This document shows positions 8,243 to 17,311 of a stretch of 64,000 nucleotides of DNA, in pieces. The translations under genes and the position numbers were made by a program. The number at the start of each line of letters is the position of its first letter. Position 1 is the stretch's first letter. Source of the DNA: Gemmiger formicilis. Lineage in GTDB: Bacteria; Bacillota; Clostridia; Oscillospirales; Ruminococcaceae. The notes under the pieces are model-generated. The model was not told the DNA's origin, made no database searches, and saw only the letters and a program-made list of their open reading frames with translations. The stretch spans positions 491,848 through 555,847 of the forward strand of contig NZ_WQOH01000004.1 in the NCBI RefSeq assembly GCF_018784445.1, in the 5' to 3' direction.

Positions 8243-8779
8243 GTGATAATTCGCTCCGAGGAAATATACAAAAGGGCGAACAGCATTGTCAAAAGCTGTG
8301 GAACAAGAGATACCTTGAAGATTGCCCGTGAGCTGGGCATTCATCTCCATTTTCTTGACAATCTGAACGATCTGCTCGGAATGTACACCTACCGCCATAA
8401 AGAGCGGCATATTCTTCTGAACTCCAACATGGAGTATCTGATCATGCAAATGGTTTGCGGTCACGAGATCGGGCATGATACCTTTCACCGTGATCTTGCC
8501 AAAGGAAACGAACCGCTCCCGGAGTTCGTGCTGTTCGATATGCGCACAAAACACGAATATGAGGCGAATGCGTTTGCCTCACACCTGATCATTGACGATG
8601 ATGAGCTGATTGACCTGATGAAGCAGGACTACGATGTGGTGCAGCTCTCGGCTGCAATGGGAACAAACATCAACCTGATGCTGATCAAGCTCAACGAACT
8701 GAACCGCATGGGCTGGCAGCTCAACTTGCCTTATGTACCGCACTCTGACTTCCTGAAAAATGTCAGACCGGAGGGCTGA
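8243..8779 (+). CDS. ImmA/IrrE-family metallopeptidase
   Basis: A 178-residue protein of the usual ImmA length. HEIGH (residues 74-78) is the zinc site; EYEANAFASHLI supplies the downstream glutamate typical of the family. The start is a GTG at 8243 after GGGGTGAAGG. Known relatives cleave the adjacent XRE repressor after a damage or quorum signal and so release the mobile element. It follows the repressor by 68 bases and precedes another HExxH protein by 24 bases. Confidence 0.88.
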   Translation: MIIRSEEIYKRANSIVKSCGTRDTLKIARELGIHLHFLDNLNDLLGMYTYRHKERHILLNSNMEYLIMQMVCGHEIGHDTFHRDLAKGNEPLPEFVLFDMRTKHEYEANAFASHLIIDDDELIDLMKQDYDVVQLSAAMGTNINLMLIKLNELNRMGWQLNLPYVPHSDFLKNVRPEG

Positions 8780-8803
8780 ATGAGGATGAAGGATAGCAAT
8801 TAG

Positions 8804-9628
8804 ATGAACAACAACGACTATAAAGAAGCCCTTTTCTATGCCGCTTCCATCTTTAACGAACGCTTGGGAACGGAGTTCGGAGTGGACAATCTTGTGCTGC
8901 GCTGCTTTCAGACGGAAAACCAGCAGGAAGTCTTTGAGCAGTTCTGCAAGCAGTATTTCCCGGATCGCCTGACAGATCAATATAAAGAGGACGGCTATTT
9001 TGACTTTCACGCTTCCGCTTTCGTTGGCAAAGAAGATGGCGTGGACGGGATCCTGCTGCGGACAGACATAGCGCGTCATCCGGCAGAGTTGAAGCACATT
9101 CTTCTGCATGAGCTGGCGCATATCTTCTGCACCCGCAACGAGCTTGGCGGAGACAACTTCTATGAACGATATTGCATGGACGATACCATCAGCCGCGAAG
9201 AGGACGGAACCATTAACGCCGGATATGCGGTCTGGCGGGAACTCGCGGCGGAGCTGATTGCATTTGAGCTGGATGACAACTGCGACGTAGTTCCGCTCCG
9301 ACGCAAGAAAGACCTTCTCAGCTATTACGAAGGAGAACTCCTGACCGGCAACGGGAAAATGGGCGTCAGCATGATTCTCTGCGAGGCGATGACCAGTGCT
9401 GAGGGCGAGGCGTCTATGACATGGGACGCTGCCAAAAGCAAGTTTACGCGGTTCAAGCCCTTTGATGATCCACTGTACAAGGACTTGCTGGAACTGGTTT
9501 TTACACACGTTAGAGAATACTTTATCGTGATCGACCGCGACTTTATCTATGAAATTGGAGTTTTGTATCTAAGCATTGCCGCACAAGCGATGATTGCGTC
9601 CCTAAAGAACAGATTTCAGGAAGAATAG
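8804..9628 (+). CDS. HExxH metallopeptidase-like protein
   Basis: A 274-residue protein with LLHELAHIFC around residues 101-109, a zincin motif, and downstream VWRELAAELIAFELDD that could give the third ligand. It is longer than ImmA and does not obviously belong to that family; similar genes are found in clostridial integrative elements with no assigned role. It sits in the same plus-strand operon as the repressor and ImmA. A proteolytic role in the switch is possible, or it may act on incoming or host factors. Catalytic activity is inferred from the motif only. Confidence 0.6.
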   Translation: MNNNDYKEALFYAASIFNERLGTEFGVDNLVLRCFQTENQQEVFEQFCKQYFPDRLTDQYKEDGYFDFHASAFVGKEDGVDGILLRTDIARHPAELKHILLHELAHIFCTRNELGGDNFYERYCMDDTISREEDGTINAGYAVWRELAAELIAFELDDNCDVVPLRRKKDLLSYYEGELLTGNGKMGVSMILCEAMTSAEGEASMTWDAAKSKFTRFKPFDDPLYKDLLELVFTHVREYFIVIDRDFIYEIGVLYLSIAAQAMIASLKNRFQEE

Positions 9629-9661
9629 ACAGAACGATAGAGAGAAAGGACGGGCAATGAT

Positions 9662-9970
9662 ATGAAATATAAGCTGTTTCGCTCCCCCGGTGATCTGGAC
9701 AAGGCGGTCCGGAAGCACGAACTGGTTGCCGTGGAGACCGGCAAAAGCATTGATGATGTGGCAGATGCGCTTATCCGTGCCGTTCGGGATGATCTTGCGG
9801 AAATGCCGGAGTATGCGCACTGCGAGACTGCCGCCTATGTACCGGAACCGGTTAAGTCGTTTCGCAGGGTGAGGCGTTACCGGTATGAGATGATGGGTAT
9901 TGTCTACCCGAAGTACGCCGAAGAGAACGTCCTGATTGACTACGGAATTATCGAGGAAGAAGAGGTATGA
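9662..9970 (+). CDS. Hypothetical protein, operon member
   Basis: A 102-residue protein not recognised. It has a basic middle (FRRVRRYRYEMMG) and a strongly acidic end. No signal peptide or membrane segment is visible. The AGAAAGGACGGGC stretch before the ATG is a weak ribosome site. It lies 33 bases after the metallopeptidase-like gene and just before a broken small gene, so it is likely cotranscribed with the repressor operon. Confidence 0.6.
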   Translation: MKYKLFRSPGDLDKAVRKHELVAVETGKSIDDVADALIRAVRDDLAEMPEYAHCETAAYVPEPVKSFRRVRRYRYEMMGIVYPKYAEENVLIDYGIIEEEEV

Positions 9971-9973
9971 GCA

Positions 9974-10086
9974 ATGAGTAATATCATTGAGACCCGCAGG
10001 AATCTAAAGAACGTATCCTAAAACATCTGCAATCACGTCTGCCTAACGCGACCAAAATGCAGCTTGAGAAAATCATAAAGGGGTAA
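9974..10086 (+). pseudogene. Frameshifted small gene
   Basis: The ATG at 9974 opens a frame that stops after 15 codons (TAA 10019-10021), but the neighbouring frame starting at GAA 10000 continues without a stop through a credible peptide (ESKERILKHLQSRLPNAT...KIIKG) to TAA 10084-10086. Joining the two near 9998-10000 would give a small protein of about 37 residues. This suggests a one-base frameshift in a short gene or a sequencing error. Confidence 0.45.
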
Positions 10087-10090
10087 CGCA

Positions 10091-10822
10091 ATGGACGATA
10101 TTATCTTTGAGAAGGATTACCGGGAAACCGAGTCTGCCGAATACGATAAATGGTGCGATGAGGTGTTTGACCGCGCAGTTAATTGTGGTATGCTGAAAGC
10201 GTACTCCGAAGCAATGGACAAGATACCAAAGATCATTGTACCGGAGGACAAGAAGAACTACGAGTATCTTCTGGAACGCTGTGATGCGTTTGTCAAGCAA
10301 CACCGCGGGTATATCAAGGGAATCGTGGACTATCATCGTTGGCACGCGGAAATCAATATGTTTCTTCCGTTTGCGGAGTTCGATGACTCAGAAGACCTTG
10401 CATTTTTGAAAGAAATTGCAGAAAAATCGCAAACCGTCTGCTTCTCCCCGGACGAAGAAGGTGGCATTCGCGTTCATATTTTTATCAACTACTTTGAAGA
10501 ATTGATGTCAGCCGAACACAAGTCATACATCGAATACGATGCTATTATGCAGGACAAGAAACTATCTGAGTTACTTGGCATACCGGAGCTTTCTGACGAG
10601 GAAAAAGAACTCGCCCTGAAAATGAAGGGCATACTTGACCGCATTGATGAGGAAACAAGGATTGACCGTACCACGGCTTTTCGAGCCGTGCTTGATAAGA
10701 TGACAAAAGAGCCGGAAGAAAACTGGTCGCTTCATTATATGGCAACATTGCTGGAAGCTCTGCTATACTTCATGCTGAATGAAGGAAATGAAAAGATTGA
10801 TGAGGAAGAACACAATGAGTAA
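10091..10822 (+). CDS. Hypothetical acidic protein
   Basis: A 243-residue, mostly helical and acidic protein that I do not recognise. It has no signal peptide or clear catalytic motif. Its last codons overlap the start of the flavodoxin gene by eight bases (TAA at 10820-10822, ATG at 10815), so the two are translationally coupled. The end (NEKIDEEEHNE) is very acidic. Possibly a conserved accessory protein of integrative elements. Confidence 0.65.
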   Translation: MDDIIFEKDYRETESAEYDKWCDEVFDRAVNCGMLKAYSEAMDKIPKIIVPEDKKNYEYLLERCDAFVKQHRGYIKGIVDYHRWHAEINMFLPFAEFDDSEDLAFLKEIAEKSQTVCFSPDEEGGIRVHIFINYFEELMSAEHKSYIEYDAIMQDKKLSELLGIPELSDEEKELALKMKGILDRIDEETRIDRTTAFRAVLDKMTKEPEENWSLHYMATLLEALLYFMLNEGNEKIDEEEHNE

Positions 10823-11294
10823 TAAACTTGTAGCATATTTTTCTGCGTCCGGCGTGACTGCAAAGGTAGCCGAGACGCTGGCTGAGGCAATCGGCGCGGA
10901 CATCTTTGAGATTGAGCCGAAGGTGCCTTACACGGAAGCTGATCTGAACTGGATGGAAAAGAACGCCCGCAGCACGATTGAAATGAACGATCCCGCTTCA
11001 CGACCGGAAATTGCCGTGAAGCGGGACAACATGAAGGACTACGATACAATCTTTGTGGGCTTCCCAATCTGGTGGTACGTTGCGCCGACGATTATCAATA
11101 CGTTCCTTGAGAGTTATGACCTGAGCGGCAAAACGATCATCCCGTTTGCAACCTCCGGAGGAAGCGGCATTGGCAAGACGAACGAACGCCTTGCGCCGAG
11201 CTGCAAAGGCGCAAAGCTGATGGACGGCAAAGTTTTCAAGGGCAACGTCGGGCATCAGGAGCTTGCGGCGTGGGTTGAAGGACTTGGACTTTAA
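10815..11294 (+). CDS. Flavodoxin
   Basis: A 159-residue flavodoxin. The N-terminal FSASGVTAKVAETLA matches the FMN phosphate-binding loop, FVGFPIWWYVAP is the typical second flavin loop, and FATSGGSGIGKT the third. Such proteins carry FMN and pass electrons in redox metabolism or oxidative stress responses. The ATG at 10815 fits the family; an upstream in-frame ATG at 10779 would add an unlikely tail inside the previous gene. It is metabolic cargo within the element, next to a SnoaL-like gene. Confidence 0.88.
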   Translation: MSNKLVAYFSASGVTAKVAETLAEAIGADIFEIEPKVPYTEADLNWMEKNARSTIEMNDPASRPEIAVKRDNMKDYDTIFVGFPIWWYVAPTIINTFLESYDLSGKTIIPFATSGGSGIGKTNERLAPSCKGAKLMDGKVFKGNVGHQELAAWVEGLGL

Positions 11295-11328
11295 GGGGCA
11301 GACAAATCGGAAGTTGTGGAGGTGCTTT

Positions 11329-11748
11329 ATGAACGAGAGAGAAAAAATTATCCGATTATGGTTTGATATGTGGATTAAGAAAGCAGATTTAGGAATTGAC
11401 AATATTTTTACAGATGATGTTGTATATACTGAGAGTTGGAGTCCTAAATATGAAAACCGCAAAACGGTAAAGCACTGGTTTGACGAATGGAATACACGCG
11501 GAAGTGTTCTTGTCTGGGAGATTAAGCAATTTTTTCATCAAGGCAATCAAACAATCGTGGAGTGGTATTTTAAAAACAAAATGAATAATGGAAATGTTGA
11601 AGAATTTGACGGAATATCTTTAATTGTATGGACACAGGATAACAAAATAAAATCATTAAAAGAGTTTGGTTGCAATCTTCATAATTACAATCCATATCGA
11701 GATAGTGATATTCCCGTATTTCGAGAAGAAAAAGCAAATTGGTTTTGA
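11329..11748 (+). CDS. SnoaL/NTF2-like protein
   Basis: A 139-residue protein with the NTF2 fold pattern: an N-terminal helix (REKIIRLWFDMWIKKADLG), then FTDDVVYTESWSPKYEN and a beta sheet with IVEWYFKNKMN and GISLIVWTQDNKI. This fold makes a small pocket used by many unrelated enzymes and binding proteins; the substrate is unknown. Ribosome site GGAGGTGCTTT precedes ATG 11329. The gene is visibly richer in A and T than its neighbours, which suggests separate acquisition. It often occurs beside flavodoxins. Confidence 0.75.
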   Translation: MNEREKIIRLWFDMWIKKADLGIDNIFTDDVVYTESWSPKYENRKTVKHWFDEWNTRGSVLVWEIKQFFHQGNQTIVEWYFKNKMNNGNVEEFDGISLIVWTQDNKIKSLKEFGCNLHNYNPYRDSDIPVFREEKANWF

Positions 11749-11792
11749 GAGGACTATAAATTCCAGTTTAACGAACAGGAGATGATGATCGC

Positions 11793-12002
11793 ATGAAAAT
11801 CCTACATGAACTTTCTTGGCTATGGGAAACGCTGGGCATTGCGCTTGTTGCTGCGGCTGTCTGCATGGCTTGCGCTGCGCTGATTGGCAAGGCAGCGAAG
11901 AAGAAGCTCGACAAAAAGGTGTTGGCGGTCGTAGGGGCAGCGGCATTTGTGGGCGCGATTCTGGCGGTCATTCTGATCGCCCGGACACCGATGCCGCTTT
12001 GA
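11793..12002 (+). CDS. Small two-helix membrane protein
   Basis: A 69-residue protein with two hydrophobic segments (about residues 13-32 and 44-64) split by a basic loop ([10 protein letters not shown]). AGGAGATGATGATCGC before the ATG provides a ribosome site. This hairpin membrane topology is common in small accessory or holin-like proteins, but no family is recognised. Confidence 0.6.
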   Translation: MKILHELSWLWETLGIALVAAAVCMACAALIGKAAKKKLDKKVLAVVGAAAFVGAILAVILIARTPMPL

Positions 12003-12021
12003 TAGGACGGAGGATAGAATC

Positions 12022-13065
12022 ATGCCGCTTCAAATCGTCAGAAATGACATCACGAAAATGAAGGTGGACGCCATCGTCAACGCTGCCAACGAGTCGCTGC
12101 TGGGTGGCGGCGGTGTGGACGGCTGCATTCATCGTGCTGCAGGACCGGAGCTGCTGACGGAATGTGAAACGCTCCACGGCTGCAAAACCGGGAGCGCAAA
12201 AATCACGAAGGGCTACAAGCTGCCCTGCAAATATATCATTCATGCTGTCGGTCCGCGCTGGTATGACGGACGGCATGGTGAGCGCGAACTACTGACATCC
12301 TGTTATCGGACATCGCTCATGCTGGCGAAGGAATACGGCTGCGAATCGGCTGCGTTCCCTCTGATTTCCTCCGGCATTTTCGGCTATCCGAAGGATCAGG
12401 CTCTCAAAGTGGCGATTGACACCATTAGCAGTTTCCTTCTCGAAAATGAAATGACGGTGTACATCGTCATTTTTGACCGCAAAGCCTATCAGATCAGCGG
12501 CAAGCTGTTTGCCGATATTGCAGCGTACATAGATGACCGCTATGTGGATGAGCATACTGATAATCGTTCCGAGCGTCTGCGCAGGATGAACGCCTTCCGG
12601 ATGGAAGAACCCATGCCTTGCGAGGCATCCGTTTGTGAAGAGGCAATCGAACAGCTCATGCCTCCCGTCTCTGCGGCGGCTGCCCCCAAAAAGGCGGCAA
12701 CCCTTGATGACGCGCTGGGACAGATCGACGAGAGTTTTTCCGAGATGCTTCTGCGAAAGATTGATGAGCGCGGCATGACGGACGCGCAGTGCTATAAGAA
12801 GGCGAATATTGACCGGAAGCTCTTCTCGAAGATCCGCTCGGACAAGTCTTATAAGCCTTCCAAGCCCACGGTCATTGCGTTTGCCATTGCCCTTGAGCTG
12901 CCGCTTGTTGAAATGAAGGATATGCTCATGAAGGCTGGCTTTGCGCTCTCCCACTCCAACAAGTTTGACATCATCGTGGAGTATTTCGTGGAGCATGGGA
13001 ACTATAATGTCTTTGAGATCAACGAGGCTCTGTTTGCCTTCGACCAAAGTTTAATAGGAGCATAA
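12022..13065 (+). CDS. Macro-domain protein with C-terminal helical domain
   Basis: A 347-residue protein. Residues 1-175 are a macro domain: [20 protein letters not shown] is the ADP-ribose binding loop and [11 protein letters not shown] the second loop. Such domains remove or bind ADP-ribose derivatives (for example O-acetyl-ADP-ribose). Residues 235-347 resemble a helix-turn-helix-like C-terminal domain ([20 protein letters not shown] then [17 protein letters not shown]), seen in several Firmicutes macro proteins. It may reverse ADP-ribosylation of nucleic acids or proteins by competing toxins (inference). Confidence 0.85.
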   Translation: MPLQIVRNDITKMKVDAIVNAANESLLGGGGVDGCIHRAAGPELLTECETLHGCKTGSAKITKGYKLPCKYIIHAVGPRWYDGRHGERELLTSCYRTSLMLAKEYGCESAAFPLISSGIFGYPKDQALKVAIDTISSFLLENEMTVYIVIFDRKAYQISGKLFADIAAYIDDRYVDEHTDNRSERLRRMNAFRMEEPMPCEASVCEEAIEQLMPPVSAAAAPKKAATLDDALGQIDESFSEMLLRKIDERGMTDAQCYKKANIDRKLFSKIRSDKSYKPSKPTVIAFAIALELPLVEMKDMLMKAGFALSHSNKFDIIVEYFVEHGNYNVFEINEALFAFDQSLIGA

Positions 13066-13070
13066 GGTCT

Positions 13071-14603
13071 ATGGATAAAGTGTTTCAGAAATTTTTGCGA
13101 AGTGGTATTGACCTTTCGCCCGTAGGGGTGGAGCGTCGTGAAGATAACAACCCATACTTTTGCACGCCAAAAGGTGCATCTATTTTTGGCTGGGCGGGTG
13201 TGGACGGCATCCACTTCTGCTTTGTTCGAGACTTTGGCGGTATGGTATTTTCCGTCAGTCCCATGAACTCGGCTCCGGATTTTGTTCATCCGCTGGCAAA
13301 CGATTTTGAAGACTTTCTGAGGTTGCTCCTTGCTTGCAGTGATTCGGCAGCGCTGGAACAGGCGTGGATGTGGGATAAAGCCCAGTTTGAAGCCTTTTTG
13401 CAGGACAACCCTCCAACGCAGGATCAGCAAAGAACGCTATCAGAGCTTGCTGAGAAAATGAAATTGACGCCTATGGAACAGCCGTGGGTATACATCAAAA
13501 AGCTGCAAGCATCTTTTGATTATAGTAAGATCAAGTACACCGAGGACTATTATGATGTTGATATGAACCCAGAAGCAGAACCGACCATGCCTGAGTGGAA
13601 GGTCTACTTTGATGGAAACTTCTGGGGACATTCGGGAAAAGACCATGCCGGAACGGAAATCCGGTTGAATAAGCAATTTGACTGGGCGAGGCATCATTGG
13701 GTTATTCCTGCGGCGTATTCTTGCAGCAAGGGACTCGTCATGGACTTTTGTATGCGTACCCCGGAAGAAGACATTCGCAAGTTCATAACTAAATGGGATT
13801 TACACCCCGAAAACGACTCCTGCGAATACTTCACGCAGGAGCAGCAAATGCAGATAGATTTAGACAATCCACTTTGCCTTAACTTTATTCCTCGTTTGGA
13901 ATTGAACGGGAAAACAATGCTGACCTCCCACGGCTGTTCCGTGGTCTTTAATCCATGTTTGCCAGACGGGGTGATCAATGAAGCGGAAGCAAAGTGGGCA
14001 TTGGAACACTATGATTTGGATACATCCTATGGATGGATGATTTTTCGGGCAGCTTTTCCGTGGACAAGCAAACGCCGTCCTGAAATAAAAGCCCTCTCCC
14101 TTACAATGGAGCAGCAGTCGTGTCGTGTCCCGGGACCACATTTCAAGGCACACGCTCCCGGTGATTCGTTTTCTTTCCTCCATCCGGTCAGTGGAAAAAA
14201 ATACACATTGACTGTACAGGAATTAGAGCAGCAGACAATTTCCGAAAAGCGTTACGGTTCTGACCGCTGGTTTTATCCTACGCATTTTACTGCTATGAGC
14301 TATACACTTTCTCCTGAACCTGACAGCGATGTTACGATCTGTGATTGCGCTGAGGGGGACAAGCCTTTGGAAATTGCGCCATGCTCTGACCGCTATGCAC
14401 CAGAGGCACGAAACGATATTGCTTGTATCGGCATTATCGGCGGAGCGGACGGTCCAATCGCAATCGTGTGTGGAGACAGCTCAAAAGAAAAACTTCATGC
14501 AGTTTGTTCCTCTCTACACTTTGAGCCGGTGGAGGGTGATATTGAATGGCGTATCGTATTCAACATTAAAAGCTCCAATGAAATGTCATTAGGGCTGATC
14601 TAA
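13071..14603 (+). CDS. SUKH-like protein with decarboxylase-type motif
   Basis: A 510-residue protein of unknown function. The first 110 residues (FGGMVFSVSPMN, then NDFEDFLRLLLACSDSAALE) look like a SUKH/SMI1-type domain used by immunity proteins. The middle part is not recognised. Near residues 448-462 it carries IGIIGGADGPIAIV, almost identical to the Na+-binding signature of the oxaloacetate decarboxylase beta subunit, but in a soluble setting without membrane helices. It starts five bases after the macro gene, so the pair may form one unit. The function is not known. Confidence 0.55.
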   Translation: MDKVFQKFLRSGIDLSPVGVERREDNNPYFCTPKGASIFGWAGVDGIHFCFVRDFGGMVFSVSPMNSAPDFVHPLANDFEDFLRLLLACSDSAALEQAWMWDKAQFEAFLQDNPPTQDQQRTLSELAEKMKLTPMEQPWVYIKKLQASFDYSKIKYTEDYYDVDMNPEAEPTMPEWKVYFDGNFWGHSGKDHAGTEIRLNKQFDWARHHWVIPAAYSCSKGLVMDFCMRTPEEDIRKFITKWDLHPENDSCEYFTQEQQMQIDLDNPLCLNFIPRLELNGKTMLTSHGCSVVFNPCLPDGVINEAEAKWALEHYDLDTSYGWMIFRAAFPWTSKRRPEIKALSLTMEQQSCRVPGPHFKAHAPGDSFSFLHPVSGKKYTLTVQELEQQTISEKRYGSDRWFYPTHFTAMSYTLSPEPDSDVTICDCAEGDKPLEIAPCSDRYAPEARNDIACIGIIGGADGPIAIVCGDSSKEKLHAVCSSLHFEPVEGDIEWRIVFNIKSSNEMSLGLI

Positions 14604-14625
14604 GAAGAAAGCGGAGGCAAAGAAG

Positions 14626-16134
14626 GTGAAACAACACACTTACATCGCAATCGACCTGAAATCCTTCTACGCCTCCGTGGAGTGCCGGGAGCGCGGCTTA
14701 GATCCTCTGGACACTAACCTTGTTGTTGCGGATGAAAGCCGTACCGATAAGACCATCTGCCTTGCCGTCACGCCCTCCCTCAAGAGCTACGGTATCTCCG
14801 GACGCGGGCGGCTATTTGAAGTCAAACAGCGCGTGAAGGAAGCGAATGCCGGACGGCAGCACGACGCGCCGGGACACAGATTGGACGGCACATCACACTT
14901 CTACTCTGAGCTGCAAGCAAACCCGTATCTGGCGATTGACTTCATCATCGCGCCGCCTCGGATGGCGTACTACATGGAGTATAGCACCCGCATCTATCAG
15001 GTTTATCTCAAATATATTGCCCCGGAGGACATCGTGGTCTACTCCATCGACGAGGTGTTCATGGACGTGACGGACTACCTGAATACCTACAAGCTCTCGG
15101 CACATGATCTCGCCATGAAGATTATCCTCGACGTGCTTGAGACAACCGGCATCACGGCAACCGCTGGGATCGGGACGAACCTCTTTCTCTGCAAAGTGGC
15201 AATGGACATTGTAGCGAAGCACATCCCAGCCGACAAGAACGGCGTCCGAATAGCCGAACTGGATGAAATGAAGTTCCGGCGTGAGCTTTGGGCGCACCAG
15301 CCTCTCACGGATTTCTGGCGCGTGGGTCGAGGTATTGCGAAGAAACTTGAGCAGAATGGGATGTTCACAATGGGCGATGTTGCCCTTTGCTCGGAGCGGA
15401 ATGAGGACTTGCTTTATAAGCTGTTCGGCAAGAACGCGGAATTGCTCATCGACCATGCGTGGGGCTGGGAGCCTACGACCATTGAGACAATCAAGGCATA
15501 CCGTCCCAGCTCCAACAGCATCAGCTCCGGTCAGGTATTGCACTGTCCCTACGAGCCGCAGAAGGCGAAGCTGGTTGTCCGGGAAATGACGGACTTGCTT
15601 GTGCTGGACTTGGTGGACAAGGGACTTGTCACCGACCAGATGGTTCTCACCGTCGGCTATGACATTGAGAACCTTACCGATCCGGCACGACGGGCAAAGT
15701 ATCACGGTGCAGTGGAGAAAGACCCCTACGGGCGGGAGATTCCCAAACAGGCGCACGGCTCTATCAACCTCGACGGTCACACATCATCTACCCGCAAAAT
15801 AATGTGCGCTGTGTCAGAACTCTTCGACCGGATCGTGGACAAGAATCTGCTTGTCCGCCGTATGTATGTTGTAGCAAATCATGTCCTGCCGGAAGCGGAC
15901 GCGCCGAAGAAAAATGACGGTGCTGTCCAGCTCGATCTCTTTACCGACTATGCCGCCGAAGAGAAAAAACAGAAAGCTGAGAATGCCGTCTTGGAGCGTG
16001 AGCGGAAAATACAAGCCGCCACGCTTGCAATCAAAAAGAAGTATGGAAAGAACGCCATCCTCAAGGCAATGAATCTTGAAGAAGGTGCAACCGCGAAAGA
16101 CCGCAATGCGCAGATTGGAGGGCATAAGGCGTGA
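14626..16134 (+). CDS. Y-family DNA polymerase (UmuC-like)
   Basis: A 502-residue translesion polymerase. AIDLKSFYASVECRERGLDP holds the first catalytic aspartate and VYSIDEVFMDV the second catalytic carboxylates; ITATAGIGTNLFLCKVAMDI is the typical palm helix. Length and C-terminal region (little finger and extra tail) match the Gram-positive UmuC group. GTG start at 14626, after GGAGG. Known enzymes copy across DNA lesions at the cost of errors. It is coupled to YolD. Its presence on a mobile element may raise mutation rate or help conversion of single-stranded DNA after transfer (inference). Confidence 0.93.
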   Translation: MKQHTYIAIDLKSFYASVECRERGLDPLDTNLVVADESRTDKTICLAVTPSLKSYGISGRGRLFEVKQRVKEANAGRQHDAPGHRLDGTSHFYSELQANPYLAIDFIIAPPRMAYYMEYSTRIYQVYLKYIAPEDIVVYSIDEVFMDVTDYLNTYKLSAHDLAMKIILDVLETTGITATAGIGTNLFLCKVAMDIVAKHIPADKNGVRIAELDEMKFRRELWAHQPLTDFWRVGRGIAKKLEQNGMFTMGDVALCSERNEDLLYKLFGKNAELLIDHAWGWEPTTIETIKAYRPSSNSISSGQVLHCPYEPQKAKLVVREMTDLLVLDLVDKGLVTDQMVLTVGYDIENLTDPARRAKYHGAVEKDPYGREIPKQAHGSINLDGHTSSTRKIMCAVSELFDRIVDKNLLVRRMYVVANHVLPEADAPKKNDGAVQLDLFTDYAAEEKKQKAENAVLERERKIQAATLAIKKKYGKNAILKAMNLEEGATAKDRNAQIGGHKA

Positions 16135-16553
16135 ACAGAAAATACAACGAGATCATGGGGCTTCCTCACCACGTCTCCAAAACGCGATCACAAATGCCGA
16201 TGTCAGATCGTGCAGCGCAGTTTGCGCCCTTTGCCGCCCTCACCGGCTATGATTCTGCAATCAAGGAAACCGGACGTCTGACCGACGAAAGGATTGAGCT
16301 TGATGAGGGAGCCTTGACCGCTTTGAACATGAGGTATCAGCTTCTCATGGATGCCCTTGATGAAGAGCCGGAGGTTGAAATAACCTACTTCAAACCTGAT
16401 GAGCGCAAAGCTGGCGGTGAGTATGTAACTGCAACCGGCGCAGTCATAAAGGTTGATGACTTTGAGCGCCTGATTACCATGCAGGACGGCACGAAGATTC
16501 CGATGGATGACATCCTAAGCATTGACGGAGAGCTGTTCTTGTCCTTAGAATAA
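16131..16553 (+). CDS. YolD-like family protein
   Basis: A 140-residue protein typical of YolD: the conserved MPMSDRAAQFAPFAALTGYD stretch, then an acidic C-terminal SH3-like part with VIKVDDFERLI. It starts with GTG 16131 overlapping the UmuC stop in GTGA, a clear translational coupling. YolD is thought to act like UmuD as a partner of the Y-family polymerase; direct evidence for this protein is lacking. Confidence 0.88.
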   Translation: MNRKYNEIMGLPHHVSKTRSQMPMSDRAAQFAPFAALTGYDSAIKETGRLTDERIELDEGALTALNMRYQLLMDALDEEPEVEITYFKPDERKAGGEYVTATGAVIKVDDFERLITMQDGTKIPMDDILSIDGELFLSLE

Positions 16554-16654
16554 TGTCGCTTGCCATGCGACCAAATGAAGTGAATACCGAAGTACAATAT
16601 GACTGTAAGGTGAGACACCAAGCAGTCATATTTTTATATACGGAGGTACAAAAC

Positions 16655-17311
16655 ATGAGAAAGAACTTGACGGAGATCGTATTCATCCTTGATCGCAGCG
16701 GCTCTATGAGCGGACTGGAAACAGACACCATCGGAGGATTCAACTCCATGATTGAAAAGCAGAAAAAAGAGAATGGCGAGGCAATGATCTCTACCGTTCT
16801 CTTTGACAACGTGAGCGAGGTTATCCATGACCGTGTGCCGGTTCAGAAGGTGGATCCGATGACCGACAGAGACTATTCCGTTCGCGGCTGCACCGCGCTT
16901 CTGGATGCTATCGGCGGAGCGATTCATCACATTGGGAATGTCCATAAGTACGCAAGAAAAGAGGATGTCCCTGAACACACACTGTTCGTCATCACAACGG
17001 ATGGCATGGAGAATGCAAGCCGCCGTTATGACAGCGAGAAGGTCAAGAAGATGATTGAGCGACAGAAGGAAAAGTACGGCTGGGAGTTTCTTTTCCTCGG
17101 TGCAAACATTGATGCAGTTGAGACGGCAAAGCATTTTGGAATTGGAGCAGATCGAGCGGTCAATTACCACTCTGACCGCGAGGGAACGCAACTCAACTAT
17201 GAAGTTCTGAGCGAAGCGGTTTCCGCTGTCCGATGCAGCGTACCGCTGGGTACGAATTGGAAAAAACGTATTGATGAGGACTACAATTCCAGAAAGGACG
17301 GGAGAAAGTAA
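16655..17311 (+). CDS. VWA-domain protein
   Basis: A 218-residue protein with a complete MIDAS metal site: DRSGS at residues 13-17, a threonine in GCTALLDA and TTDGMEN. VWA proteins form metal-dependent protein contacts and often serve as chaperone-like partners. ATG 16655 follows CGGAGG; an upstream in-frame extension to 16553 lacks a ribosome site. The stop overlaps the SIMPL gene in TAATG. Role in this element unknown; similar genes occur near phage and tellurite/stress loci. Confidence 0.82.
   Translation: MRKNLTEIVFILDRSGSMSGLETDTIGGFNSMIEKQKKENGEAMISTVLFDNVSEVIHDRVPVQKVDPMTDRDYSVRGCTALLDAIGGAIHHIGNVHKYARKEDVPEHTLFVITTDGMENASRRYDSEKVKKMIERQKEKYGWEFLFLGANIDAVETAKHFGIGADRAVNYHSDREGTQLNYEVLSEAVSAVRCSVPLGTNWKKRIDEDYNSRKDGRK

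Noticed and set aside
8579..9508. 309-codon minus-strand frame
   Set aside because: Antisense to the ImmA and HExxH genes; a shadow.
12022..14603. Classical toxin-antitoxin pair
   Set aside because: The SUKH-like protein has no toxin motif and both proteins are large; evidence supports only possible immunity.
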